A stretch of DNA of 64,000 nucleotides from Lujinxingiaceae bacterium (GCA_013697635.1 JACCWM010000211.1:62001-126000), one strand, 5' to 3'. Positions 30,001-37,534 are shown, counted from the stretch's first letter. Made by a program: numbers and translations. The notes: generated by a model not told the origin, from the sequence alone.

Positions 30001-30297
30001 CGCGATCTCGGCCTGAAGTTTCTCGAAGCCGGCGATGCCCACGTCGCACGTCTGGTGTTTGCGCGTGCCGTTCAGGCAGGCGGCGGTCCCGTCGAGCAGA
30101 ACCTGCTCGGCGAGGCGAGCTTTCGCGTCGGTGATACGACCGGCGCGTTTGAAGCGTTTGCGCGTGCGGCCGAGGGTGGCCTCGAGGCTGGCCGACAAAA
30201 CCTCGCCAAGCTGCTTCGAAACGAGGGACTCGCCAAGTACGCCGACGAGGTCTTCAAGCGCTATCCCGAAGGCCGCGCCGGAGGTCGACAGATATGA
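27001..30297 (+). CDS. large TPR protein resembling GltD(AgmU)/NfsD
   Basis: This protein has 1098 residues. A signal peptide contains a possible lipobox (LGSASC). The rest is almost wholly helical TPR repeats, for instance AELYYKQITRGDLNASSGLAHYKLGWVWVNFGECKKALTDFE and EKLYREAIGAGRV near residue 750. Size, repeat content and position before a GltE-like lipoprotein match AgmU/GltD and NfsD, periplasmic scaffolds of the Myxococcus gliding and spore-coat machines. The match is by architecture and context, not a computed alignment. The start overlaps the previous stop by 13 bp with GGAGG just before it, and the stop shares ATGA with the next start. Confidence 0.8.
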   Translation: MHRLSLMRGFFTAALLALVMLGSASCATSSFEVRDTPEIEMLRLRITKVRNAIFETRETISMSRGAPYLPELYLRLAELLSEEARYHYQLAFERERRSTRDLYVPEVRLLKEESIEIYTMVLRRFPTNSLAPRMLFNLSHEHRELGNFDPMRVALQRLVEEHPTSPLRFQALLVLGDNEFDKNELKEAELYYKQITRGDLNASSGLAHYKLGWVWVNFGECKKALTDFELAISKTQAWLDHTEEIKRTRQGVAQLGEQTLGADQDMDVRRSALVDLAYCYSQERSHERAVAFFRERAYDRATYVIALGRLANRYRMMEQYKGLLAISRELLAFGPAEEDRLDDARTLYTAMTQLREFDQIGTDIELIASAFTRYHTQIAVANDVRGRLRDEFEVYVRDVMTRAQTRLQETPAGDKQVALALQLAHAYGVYADTFPQADQLAPMLLNMAEVLVIAGEELDAGLRALQAADLLEEGDERKNALYDAVVNFQASLSKEIGRRQYDRVAARAALRRAGHALVSFDLDKDRRRRVRFAMAQSYYDEGRYIEAIDKLSAVAYEYPASEESEAAIRMVLDSYNMRSDYDGLIYASRRFLDGRSPANPNLKGEIQQILAAAEQRKLDTLSLQAAGEDGGELSPLEDFAKIHKGTPLGERALLNAFVAARATGDTSRMYALADEIAGTYPKSEQLSGIYSTLAQTAVSRFEYDRAIGFLQRAATYNPERRAQLLTVAGSLLEELGDVAQAEKLYREAIGAGRVGGARANAISQLSFLLERRSTPAQLIQQLTPHLGDGNPELTVRLGLAQLATGQTDSGGDLLQRVLRDGEGASGEAQARAHYGLAEVMLATLNTFPSLEDIDLLQDYIMLVEVTQQSYLNAARQGSAHYTTVSLSRLAFALRQGANQLRSVKLGGLDGGQRQQVENALKQRVESLEATASEALDACAARLWTNLTYDPVVRKCIDGMAWEFTLAQFIAIQPRQKVSDPAGLDELRERLSRNADDVDGLRDLGLKFLEAGDAHVARLVFARAVQAGGGPVEQNLLGEASFRVGDTTGAFEAFARAAEGGLEAGRQNLAKLLRNEGLAKYADEVFKRYPEGRAGGRQI

Positions 30298-30917
30298 GGC
30301 GAATTGCGATGAATTCAAAGCGTAGCTTCAGGGGCGCATGTGGCCTGGCCCTGATTGCGCTGATCTTTGCCGGGACGCTCGGCTGCGCAGGCGTCAAACC
30401 GATTGATTTGCACGACGCTTCGGTGCCGATCGAAGGCCGGCGCCTGGTCGCCGATGCCCAGGACGGCATCGCGATCGCCCGCGCCCAGCAGGACAACGCC
30501 CGCGTCAGCTTGCGCGCCTCCCAGAAGTGGCGCAATGACATCGCCTCACTCAAAGGCGTGCCCGGCGGCGCCACCGACGTCCTCGCCAAGCTCAACGAAC
30601 TCGCCGCCGTGCGCCTTCGCCTGAGCGAGATTCAACTCGAGCGCGCCAACGCCGAGCTTGAGTTGGCCGTCGCCAAATACGACCTCGTCACCGCCCGCGT
30701 CGCCGTGCGAAACGACCTGGCCGTCTACGACCTGGAAAAACTCAATCTCAAAGCCGAAGCCATCTTGAACCGCGCACGCGAGATCGACCGCCAGACGGTC
30801 GGACAACTCGAGCACCTCGACAAGGTCACGCGCGCCTGGTGGACGTCGTACACGGGCTTCGTGCAAGGCGGCGGCGATGCACGCACCTTCTTTGCGGCCT
30901 TTGAACGCACGCCCTGA
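30294..30917 (+). CDS. coiled-coil lipoprotein resembling GltE/NfsE
   Basis: This protein has 207 residues. A signal peptide ends FAGTLGCAG (lipobox), and the rest is predicted to be two long helices (RLVADAQDGIAIARAQQDN, LRLSEIQLERANAELELAVAKYD) forming a coiled coil. In Myxococcus the small lipoprotein GltE partners the large TPR protein GltD; the same order here supports that reading, but it is inference. The start ATGA overlaps the stop of the TPR gene; an alternative Met lies at 30309. It is the last plus-strand gene before the converging motor operon. Confidence 0.75.
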   Translation: MRRIAMNSKRSFRGACGLALIALIFAGTLGCAGVKPIDLHDASVPIEGRRLVADAQDGIAIARAQQDNARVSLRASQKWRNDIASLKGVPGGATDVLAKLNELAAVRLRLSEIQLERANAELELAVAKYDLVTARVAVRNDLAVYDLEKLNLKAEAILNRAREIDRQTVGQLEHLDKVTRAWWTSYTGFVQGGGDARTFFAAFERTP

Positions 30918-30931
30918 AAACGGGCTTCAGT

Positions 30932-30988
30932 CGATCAGTATTCACATAGTCGGGTCCCCTGAGGGGTCGGACTTCGGCGGCCCGCTGC
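30932..30988 (-). repeat. dispersed palindromic element, copy B
   Basis: On the minus strand this reads GCAGCGGGCCGCCGAAGTC, then the invariant core CCCCTCAGGGGACCCGAC, then TATGTGAATACTGATCG. It is the closest match to copy A over about 57 bp. It lies between the converging Glt-like operon and motor operon, next to a strong terminator. Confidence 0.8.
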
Positions 30989-31012
30989 CCGAAAGAGCGA
31001 TCGGTCGCTCAT

Positions 31013-31042
31013 AAAAAAACACGACCGAAGTCGTGTTTTTTT
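31013..31042. terminator. bidirectional rho-independent terminator
   Basis: Seven A residues, CACGAC, loop CGAA, GTCGTG and seven T residues form a perfect 13-bp palindromic stem, giving a U tract in both directions. It separates the converging operons ending at 30917 and 31072. A second small hairpin (GAGCGA-TCGG-TCGCTC, 30995-31010) sits beside it. Confidence 0.9.
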
Positions 31043-31071
31043 AGGAAGTCATTGTCGCGTCGATCGGGGCT

Positions 31072-31635
31072 TTAGTTGCAGAGATCCGCGCGCTTGTCGC
31101 CGGCTGCGACGACGATCGGTGAGGCGCAGGGAAGGGCGGCCTTGGTGGCGCCTTCTTCGACGACGCGCGCGCAGATCGGTACGATCAGGGTCGGGTAGTT
31201 GGTGGCGTTGGATTGGATGACGAGGGCGACCTGGTCGGAGTCGCTGCCGCCGTTGGGATCGCGTCGCTCGTAGGTGACGCGCATGGCGGCCTCAGCGCCG
31301 AGGGTGGCGGTTGCCGGCACGGGGCCTTCGATGATGAACTGCTCGGTGTCCGATCCATTCTTGGTGGGGTCACCGACCAGGCAGGTCTTGGTGATCTTGA
31401 CGTCGTTCGAGCATGTCGATTGCAGGAGTAAAACCCACTCGAAGGGCGTGCGGGTGTTCGATGTCAGGTTGGCGGGATTGTTGCCCAGCGGATAGAACTC
31501 GCCAAGGGAGACGGGGCTCAAATGCGGGAGGATCTCTGGGCCCTCGCAGAGGCTCGATTCGGATTCGCTGCTGCAGCCGATCGTTGCGGCCAGGACCAGG
31601 GCGAGGGGGACTGCGAACTTGAGGTGGTTGAACAT
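31072..31635 (-). CDS. small lipoprotein at the end of the motor operon
   Basis: This is a lipoprotein of 187 residues. The signal peptide ends AATIGCSSES (lipobox). The ~165-residue body is beta-rich with three cysteine pairs and resembles an immunoglobulin-like 'choice of anchor' domain (TPFEWVLLLQSTCSNDVKI, MRVTYERRDPNGGSDSDQVALVIQSNA); no named family is certain. It starts 24 bp after the kinase/TonB-like gene, so it is probably the distal member of the motor operon, and its product may sit on the outer membrane near the complex. Confidence 0.75.
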   Translation of the reverse strand: MFNHLKFAVPLALVLAATIGCSSESESSLCEGPEILPHLSPVSLGEFYPLGNNPANLTSNTRTPFEWVLLLQSTCSNDVKITKTCLVGDPTKNGSDTEQFIIEGPVPATATLGAEAAMRVTYERRDPNGGSDSDQVALVIQSNATNYPTLIVPICARVVEEGATKAALPCASPIVVAAGDKRADLCN

Positions 31636-31659
31636 CGGAAAACTCCTGAATACGCGGTT

Positions 31660-34600
31660 CTAATTGCTCTGGAAAACGAAGGGAAAGCGAATCGTGACGG
31701 TATCACCGCCCTGGGGGCTGGGAAACTTCATGCTGCGGATGACGCCGAGCACGCAGTTGGAGACGCCAGGGTCACCCATGGTGCTGGCCTGCTCGCGGGC
31801 GTTGCTGACGCTGCCGTCTTTGTTGACGATCCACTCGAAGGTGATCTGGCCGCCGAGCGAGGGATTTTTGAGCAGGGCGCTCTCATAGCAGCCCTGAATG
31901 CGTCCCTGGTAGCGGTTGATGACCTTCATGACGTCGCCTGCCGAGAGGCTGCCCTCGACGCGTGAGAGCGCCTGTACTGAGCGTACGCGGCCACGAACGG
32001 TGCCGCTCGAGGCACGTTTGTCGAGCTTGCCGGTGTCTTTGGCGACACGGCCGCCAGTGAGATCGCCGAGCTTGCCGCCGCCGCCCGAGGCGATGTTGAC
32101 CTTGTCGCCTTCGATGCCCGAGAGCGTGCCGCCGACCCGAAAGGCCGAGGACTTCGAGGTGGCAGCGATCGCGTCGATGTTACTGACAACGTCCTTGACC
32201 GTTTCACCTTCGCCGGCCACGGGCGAGGCCAATACGTTGAGCAGGTTCTCGGCCTTGTTCTTTGAAGGCGCCTTGCCCCCGCGGTCGCGCATGCGCTTAT
32301 CGAGTTGTTCGCGCAAGGCCTTGGGAATCATGACCTGCTGCTCGGTGGGATCGACCGGCTTGGGTCGCTCGATCTTCTTGGGCTCGGGACGCTCTTTGGG
32401 CGGCGGTGGCTCGACCTTGGGCGGTGGCTCGACTTTGGCGAGCTGACCCTCGGCGAAGACCTCGGCCCTGGGGTCGTCTTCGATGACCAGGCGTATGCCG
32501 AGCAATTGACTGGTGACGGCGATCGTGCCCAAAATACCCGCCACATGCAGAAGTGACGCAGCCACAAAGGCAATCGCGTAGACGCCTACGCTGCGCGACC
32601 AGTTGCGACGCTGCTCGGGAGCCGGCGGGTTGGGTGGATAGAAGAAACGGATCTGGAAGCTTATCAGCGTGTCATGGATGACCATGACCTCGCCGATGGC
32701 GAGGTTGATGTCGTTGGTACCCGCGAGCGGCTCGCGCGCGTCTTCGGTGCCCAGTCGGCGCACCCAGCCGCTGACCGGCTCGGTGAGCTTGACCGTGACG
32801 CGCTTTCCGGACATGTGCACGGAGAACTTGCCCTTGACCGGGCGATAGCGTCGGCGCAGTCCACGCAGGACGTGCGCGTCGATCACACGGCCGTTGAGCG
32901 TGCGCACGATTTCGACGACAGGATCGGGAGCGTGCTGATCGGCGTTGGTTTGCCTGCGTGCGATCGCGTTGTCGATGATCTCCTCGAGCGAGAAGGGCGC
33001 GACAAAGGCTGGGTCTTCGTCCTCGTCCTCCTCGTCGCAAAAGGCGCCGGCAAAGCCTGTCAGCTGCTGGTCAGGTGCGCTGTTGCCAAGAGGCGGCTCG
33101 CTGCGTGCGACTTCGGCGCTCGCTGCGGCGGACCACTGGACCTGGTCGTCGATCATCGAAGGGTCGAGAGAGATGCTTGGCAGATCGGGCTCGGGCTCGC
33201 GGCTCGGAAGCGGCGTAGAGGAGCGCAACGGGTCGCTTGGCGGCGGGCTCGAGCCGGGAAAGAGGACGGCGTCGGCAGCGGGTCTCTTGGGTGCGCCAGC
33301 AGGCGTTGCCGTGGGGCGCGGGTCGACTTTTTCAAACGTGGTGTCGAGCGTGTCGACGCCAGCCTCGCCAACGAAGCCTGCCGGAGCCGACGAGGTGTCG
33401 GGCTCGGGCTTGAGCGAGAAGTCGAGCTCGCCGAGCGCCTCGAGCTCGGCCGATTCAAGCTGGTCGATGGTCGAGTCGATCGTTGACTCGCCCACGCTCG
33501 GCTGCGACTTGGCCTTGGTCTTGGCCAAGAGGGCCTGGGCCTTTCGCTTGCGCTCCAGGGCGGCCGAAGCCATGGCGACCATCTGGCGCCCGGAGCGCAT
33601 CTCGACGGTGGCGTCGTTGATATCCTCCTCGTCGTCGGACTGAACCTCGGAGTCGTAAGCCTCCATGGCGTCGGGAATGGCCGAGAGCAGGTCGTCGAGC
33701 GGAAAGAGATCGGGCAGCCCGCCGAGCGAGGGCTCGCGCCGACTGCCCAGCGTGATGTCGTCCGCGCTCGCTGCATCGCCAGGCGATGTCAGCTCGTTGG
33801 TGGTCTCGGGAATTTCAATATCGCCGGTGGCATCGCCCCAATCTTCGAGGCCATCCAGCTCGAGGGCATCTTGAAACGGCGAGGTGACCGCGGTGCTCTC
33901 GTCCGGTGAAGCCACACCCCACTGCAAGGTCGGCATGCTCTTGGGAGCATTGAGCTTGATGTCGGAGCGTGAGCGATCACGCTCGCGCTCCAGATCGGCG
34001 GAGTGGGCTACCGCCGTATTCTCCTCGCGCGGGCTGGACGTGGCATCGATCGGGCGAAACAGGCTGCTGAGCAGCTTGATCACGTCCTCGGTGCGGCCCT
34101 GGGGCTCGATGTTGGCAAGCGATTGCCAGCGCGGTTCACGGTCGGAGAAGATTTTTTGCAGTGTTCGCCCAAGGCTCGGTTCCTGGCCGCTGGCATTGAG
34201 CGAGTTGAGCAGGCGCTCCATGGCCGTGGCGAGCTGATGGCAGTCGGCGAAGCGGTCGTGCGGATCCTTGGAGAGGGTCTTGAGCACGAGCGAGTCGAGA
34301 AAGGGTGGTACTGCCTCGTTGTATTTGGAGGGCGGATCGACCGGATCATCGCAGATCGCGCGCATCAAATCGAAGGAATTGGTCTGCTCGAAGAGGCGTC
34401 GCCCCGTCAACAGCTCCCAGATGACGATGCCCATGGCGAAGATGTCGCTGCGGCTGTCTCCCCAGCTTCCCATGCACTGCTCGGGCGCCAGGTAGCCGAA
34501 CTGCCAGGCGGCGCGTGCGTTGCTCTGGTGGCGGCGCTGATTGAGCGCGGCGGCGATGCCCATGTCGACGACTTTGATCTCGCCGGTGTAGGTGACCACG

Positions 34601-35055
34601 ACATTGTGGGGGCGGATATCGCCATGGACGACGCTTGTCGGATAACCTCGGTCGTCGACCAGGCGATGTGCGCCGTCGAGCGCGCGGGCAACTTCGATGC
34701 AGACCTTGAGCGCAAAGGCGACCGGCACGCCGGCCGTGGTGTTGAGCTGGCGCACGCGGTTGATGATGTCGGCCAGGTTCTCGCCGTAGATGAACTCACG
34801 GATGACGTAGAAGGCGTCGCCTTCGCGCTCTAGGCCGAAGACGCGGGCAAGCTTTTGGTCTTGAATACGCGCGACGCGGCGCACCTGCTCGGTGACCACG
34901 CGCAAAATCTCCGCGTTGGCCGGAATCTGCTTGACCACGACCAGACGTGGGCGACGCTCTCCTTGACCGGAGTCCATCGCCACCCAGGTGTTGGTCAGCT
35001 CATCCCCGCTGAGCTGGGTCAGGATGTGGTATCGCCTCTGTATAATGTGGGTCAT
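31660..35055 (-). CDS. Ser/Thr-kinase-like domain fused to AgmX/PglI-type TonB-like energy transducer
   Basis: This is a membrane protein of 1131 residues. Residues ~9-285 have a protein-kinase fold: VVVKQI (Lys near 40), catalytic loop HGDIRPHN (~142-149), VVDMG in the DFG position, and YLAPEQC. The Gly-rich loop is absent, HRD is HGD, and the loop Lys is Arg, so catalysis may be weak or lost. A long acidic, low-complexity region follows (~300-690), then a beta-rich block (~710-815), one transmembrane helix (~825-850), and a Pro/Glu/Lys-rich periplasmic stretch (KVEPPPKVEPPPPKE). The C-terminal ~95 residues (GDVMKVINRYQGRIQGCYESAL...MKFPSPQGGDTVTIRFPF) are an AgmX/PglI-type, TonB-like domain. 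It likely couples the ExbB/ExbD motor to outer-membrane partners, as GltG/GltJ do. Confidence 0.85.
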   Translation of the reverse strand: MTHIIQRRYHILTQLSGDELTNTWVAMDSGQGERRPRLVVVKQIPANAEILRVVTEQVRRVARIQDQKLARVFGLEREGDAFYVIREFIYGENLADIINRVRQLNTTAGVPVAFALKVCIEVARALDGAHRLVDDRGYPTSVVHGDIRPHNVVVTYTGEIKVVDMGIAAALNQRRHQSNARAAWQFGYLAPEQCMGSWGDSRSDIFAMGIVIWELLTGRRLFEQTNSFDLMRAICDDPVDPPSKYNEAVPPFLDSLVLKTLSKDPHDRFADCHQLATAMERLLNSLNASGQEPSLGRTLQKIFSDREPRWQSLANIEPQGRTEDVIKLLSSLFRPIDATSSPREENTAVAHSADLERERDRSRSDIKLNAPKSMPTLQWGVASPDESTAVTSPFQDALELDGLEDWGDATGDIEIPETTNELTSPGDAASADDITLGSRREPSLGGLPDLFPLDDLLSAIPDAMEAYDSEVQSDDEEDINDATVEMRSGRQMVAMASAALERKRKAQALLAKTKAKSQPSVGESTIDSTIDQLESAELEALGELDFSLKPEPDTSSAPAGFVGEAGVDTLDTTFEKVDPRPTATPAGAPKRPAADAVLFPGSSPPPSDPLRSSTPLPSREPEPDLPSISLDPSMIDDQVQWSAAASAEVARSEPPLGNSAPDQQLTGFAGAFCDEEDEDEDPAFVAPFSLEEIIDNAIARRQTNADQHAPDPVVEIVRTLNGRVIDAHVLRGLRRRYRPVKGKFSVHMSGKRVTVKLTEPVSGWVRRLGTEDAREPLAGTNDINLAIGEVMVIHDTLISFQIRFFYPPNPPAPEQRRNWSRSVGVYAIAFVAASLLHVAGILGTIAVTSQLLGIRLVIEDDPRAEVFAEGQLAKVEPPPKVEPPPPKERPEPKKIERPKPVDPTEQQVMIPKALREQLDKRMRDRGGKAPSKNKAENLLNVLASPVAGEGETVKDVVSNIDAIAATSKSSAFRVGGTLSGIEGDKVNIASGGGGKLGDLTGGRVAKDTGKLDKRASSGTVRGRVRSVQALSRVEGSLSAGDVMKVINRYQGRIQGCYESALLKNPSLGGQITFEWIVNKDGSVSNAREQASTMGDPGVSNCVLGVIRSMKFPSPQGGDTVTIRFPFVFQSN

Positions 35056-35093
35056 CGTGTCGTCAGTTTGGGTTCACACAACGTGCGTGGCGC

Positions 35094-35579
35094 TTAGTCG
35101 TCGGCTCCATCCTTGCCCTTGGCTTGCTGAAATTGCGTCGTCCAACCCGGCCCGAGCGACGAGTAAACAGTGTTCTCCAGGTAGCTGGTGCGTCGATCGG
35201 TCATCGAGGGCAGCGGCCTGGGGGTGCGTTGAAACAAGAAGACGGCGCCGGCGCCGGCCGTCTCACCGCGGATCAGGCGCGCGTCAAACTCCATGCGCCC
35301 TCCGCGAAGCAGCGTCGGCGGGGGCGCCTGCTGGTTTTGAGAGGACTGCGGCGCGTCGTCGTCGTCATCATCATCCTCGTCCTGCTGTTTGGGCGGCGGG
35401 GTGGGCGCGGTGCGTGCTTTGGTCTTTTTCTTGGTGCGCTGGGCGAGCATCGGCTGGGTGCTCGACGGTGCGCTCTGGGTGCCCGAGTCGGCACCAGGCA
35501 ATACGTCGGCCGTGCTTGTGGTGGCGATCAACAGGCCGGCCAGCACCGTCAGGACTAAAAATGTCGTCTCTCGTCTCAT
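35094..35579 (-). CDS. small secreted acidic protein in the motor operon
   Basis: This protein has 161 residues. The signal peptide is MRRETTFLVLTVLAGLLIATTSTAD. A Lys-rich stretch (TKKKTKAR), a run of seven or more Asp residues and a Gln/Pro-rich linker follow, then a ~65-residue C-terminal part with TLLRGGRMEFDARLIRGETAGAGAVFLFQR and SYLENTVY. The C-terminal pattern recurs in my memory of small proteins beside gliding-type motor genes, but I cannot name the family. ATG at 35579 has AGGA seven bases upstream; GTG and TTG codons just before it extend the frame. It lies between the second ExbD gene and the kinase/TonB-like gene. Confidence 0.75.
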   Translation of the reverse strand: MRRETTFLVLTVLAGLLIATTSTADVLPGADSGTQSAPSSTQPMLAQRTKKKTKARTAPTPPPKQQDEDDDDDDDAPQSSQNQQAPPPTLLRGGRMEFDARLIRGETAGAGAVFLFQRTPRPLPSMTDRRTSYLENTVYSSLGPGWTTQFQQAKGKDGADD

Positions 35580-35589
35580 CACCAAATCC

Positions 35590-36060
35590 TCATTTCTTCA
35601 TGATTGCGAGGCGATAGCGGGCAAAGCCTGCCATCGACGAGGAGCGCATCACCAGATAAAGCGTCTGGTAGTCGAGATCCTTGTCGGCCTGAATCGTCAC
35701 CACGGTCTGTTCTTCCTCGTCGACGGTGAAGTCCATCTGTTCAGCATAGACCTTCAGCGCTTCGACAAGTTCCGGAATTTCGCCGGCTGTGTAAAAGTCT
35801 GCGGGAAATTTGCCGTCTTCGAGGCGCATCAAGACCTTTTGCTCGACGATCAGCGCCTGAGGATTGATCACGACGTTGACCGAAGGTTTGAACACCGAGC
35901 GCGCCGAGGACTCTGGCAACCTGAGGTCAGGATCGAGCTTGAAGGCCTGGTCCTCGGCTTCAAAGCTGACGATCAGGAAGATCAAGATGATCGTGAACAT
36001 GTCGAGAAGCGAGGTGAGCATCAGCCCTTTGGGCTTGGAGCGCTTCATGAATCGACTCAT
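35590..36060 (-). CDS. ExbD/TolR-family motor protein with the conserved Asp (AglQ/AglS-like)
   Basis: This protein has 156 residues. A short cytoplasmic N-terminus is followed by a single helix, LTSLLDMFTIILIFLIVSF, in which Asp20 is in the position of the proton-carrying Asp of ExbD/TolR. A periplasmic ExbD domain of ~115 residues follows. With ExbB it should form a proton-driven stator. It begins 3 bp after the other ExbD-type gene ends, so the two are tightly co-translated, as in the Myxococcus aglRQS operon. Confidence 0.9.
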   Translation of the reverse strand: MSRFMKRSKPKGLMLTSLLDMFTIILIFLIVSFEAEDQAFKLDPDLRLPESSARSVFKPSVNVVINPQALIVEQKVLMRLEDGKFPADFYTAGEIPELVEALKVYAEQMDFTVDEEEQTVVTIQADKDLDYQTLYLVMRSSSMAGFARYRLAIMKK

Positions 36061-36063
36061 CGC

Positions 36064-36642
36064 TCACTCCTCCTCATCGTCGTAGTCATCATCATCGAGC
36101 ACCGGTGAATCGGGACCTGGAGGAATGAACTTCGAGAAGACCGTGACCGGGAAGAGTTCTTCGAACTTTGCGTCACCCTTGTCGTCAAAACCCAGCGGCC
36201 GCTCGCGCACGCCGTCGACGACCTCGACGAGCACCTGGTAGGGCAATTCGTTGTGCGGCAAGATCGTCATCGTCGTGCTCTCTGGATAGAGCTGCTTGAC
36301 GCGGGTCAGGCGGGTGCGAAGGCCCTCGATATCATACTGGTCATCTTTTTTGGGCAACTCGATCGAGAGCGCCGAGAGCGCCTCCTCGCCCAGGCTGGTG
36401 CTGGCAAAGCTGAGGGCGATTGCGTCGGGCTTGATCACCAGGTTGGCCGAGACGGTCGTTGGCGTCGCAGGCACGTCCGAGGCATTGGGATCGTGGGTTG
36501 CGGTCGCCGTCGGAATGACGCCGATCTGGTAGAATGCCGCTCCCAGCAGCAAAAATGGAATCAGAACCATGAACAGGTTCATGACCGGTACGACGTTGAG
36601 GTCGTATACCTCGCTGGTCTTGCGGCGCCTCTTGTTGAACAC
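36064..36642 (-). CDS. ExbD/TolR-family protein with Asn in place of the motor Asp
   Basis: This protein has 192 residues. The N-terminal motif DLNVVPVMNLFMVLIPFLLL lines up with the ExbD signature (E/D)-(I/L)-N-V-x-P-L-V-D-V-x-x-V-L-L. The essential Asp is replaced by Asn22. The periplasmic part is longer than that of its partner, has a Thr/Pro-rich linker (residues ~45-65), and ends in an acidic tail (DDDDYDDEEE). It may serve as a structural, non-proton-carrying half of a mixed TolR dimer. It lies directly between exbB and the canonical exbD. Confidence 0.88.
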   Translation of the reverse strand: MFNKRRRKTSEVYDLNVVPVMNLFMVLIPFLLLGAAFYQIGVIPTATATHDPNASDVPATPTTVSANLVIKPDAIALSFASTSLGEEALSALSIELPKKDDQYDIEGLRTRLTRVKQLYPESTTMTILPHNELPYQVLVEVVDGVRERPLGFDDKGDAKFEELFPVTVFSKFIPPGPDSPVLDDDDYDDEEE

Positions 36643-36688
36643 GTGGTCTCTCTTCCGTTTGCTACGACGCCCAAAGGCAGCAGATCAC

Positions 36689-37480
36689 TTAGACGGCCTG
36701 ACGGCTTCGCCCATCCTGGCTTGCCGGCGCGGTGCGTGCCGGCGAGTCATTGTGGGCGACACCGCTGATCGAGACGAGCAGCGCCGTGGCGCCGCCTTCG
36801 GCCTCGACCATGATCTGCTCGGAGCGCTTGGAGAGAAAGTGGTGAAAGACCAGCAGCGGAACGGCCACGCCGATACCAAAAGCCGTGGTGTACATGGCCT
36901 GGGAGATACCGGCGGCCAGGGCTTCCTGGCGCTCGACGGCCGATGCGGCCGCGACGCTGGAGAAGGCCGAGATCAGACCGAAGATCGTGCCGAGCAGACC
37001 GAGCAGCGTCGAGGTGTTGGCCAAGACGGCCATCAGGTCGACACCGCGTTGCAGGCTGGGGATGGCCGAGAGCAGCTCCTTTTCCATGGCGCGCTCGATG
37101 TCTTTCTCGCGACGATTGGCGCGCAGCAGACCGGCCTTGGTGACGGCGATCAGCGGATGCTTGCTCGATACCTCGCAGGCGTCGAGCGCGTCACGAAAGC
37201 GGCGGTGCTCGACAAAATCGCCGATTTTGGACACGAAGGAGCGCACATTGAGCCGGCGCAATACGTAGAGCTCGACCATGCGAATCAAAAACAGGGCGAC
37301 GCCAACGATCGAGACGCACAAAATGACATACATCATGAAGCCGCCGGCATCGAGATACTGGCGCATTACAAAGCCGGCGCTGGCTGGCGCCTCGCCGCCG
37401 GCGGTAGCCAAAATCCCGAGACCCAGGTTTTGCAGCACGCTGACGCTGCTTGTAAGGCTATCAAGACCGATCGCATTCAT
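36689..37480 (-). CDS. MotA/TolQ/ExbB-family proton channel protein (AglR-like)
   Basis: This protein has 263 residues. An N-terminal periplasmic/hydrophobic segment precedes the first transmembrane helix (GGFMMYVILCVSIVGVALFLIRMVEL). A ~90-residue cytoplasmic loop and two closely spaced helices follow: VLANTSTLLGLLGTIFGLISAF, the TolQ/ExbB signature, and GISQAMYTTAFGIGVAVPLLVFHHFL. In E. coli ExbB the last motif reads GIAEAL; Gln replaces that Glu here. The product should form the pentameric channel around two ExbD subunits. It is the first gene of the minus-strand motor operon, preceded by a plausible promoter. Confidence 0.92.
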   Translation of the reverse strand: MNAIGLDSLTSSVSVLQNLGLGILATAGGEAPASAGFVMRQYLDAGGFMMYVILCVSIVGVALFLIRMVELYVLRRLNVRSFVSKIGDFVEHRRFRDALDACEVSSKHPLIAVTKAGLLRANRREKDIERAMEKELLSAIPSLQRGVDLMAVLANTSTLLGLLGTIFGLISAFSSVAAASAVERQEALAAGISQAMYTTAFGIGVAVPLLVFHHFLSKRSEQIMVEAEGGATALLVSISGVAHNDSPARTAPASQDGRSRQAV

Positions 37481-37534
37481 TGGCTTGCCCTTCAGATGGT
37501 GTGGTTTGCTGCCAGCTCAATAGTTAGCTCTAGT

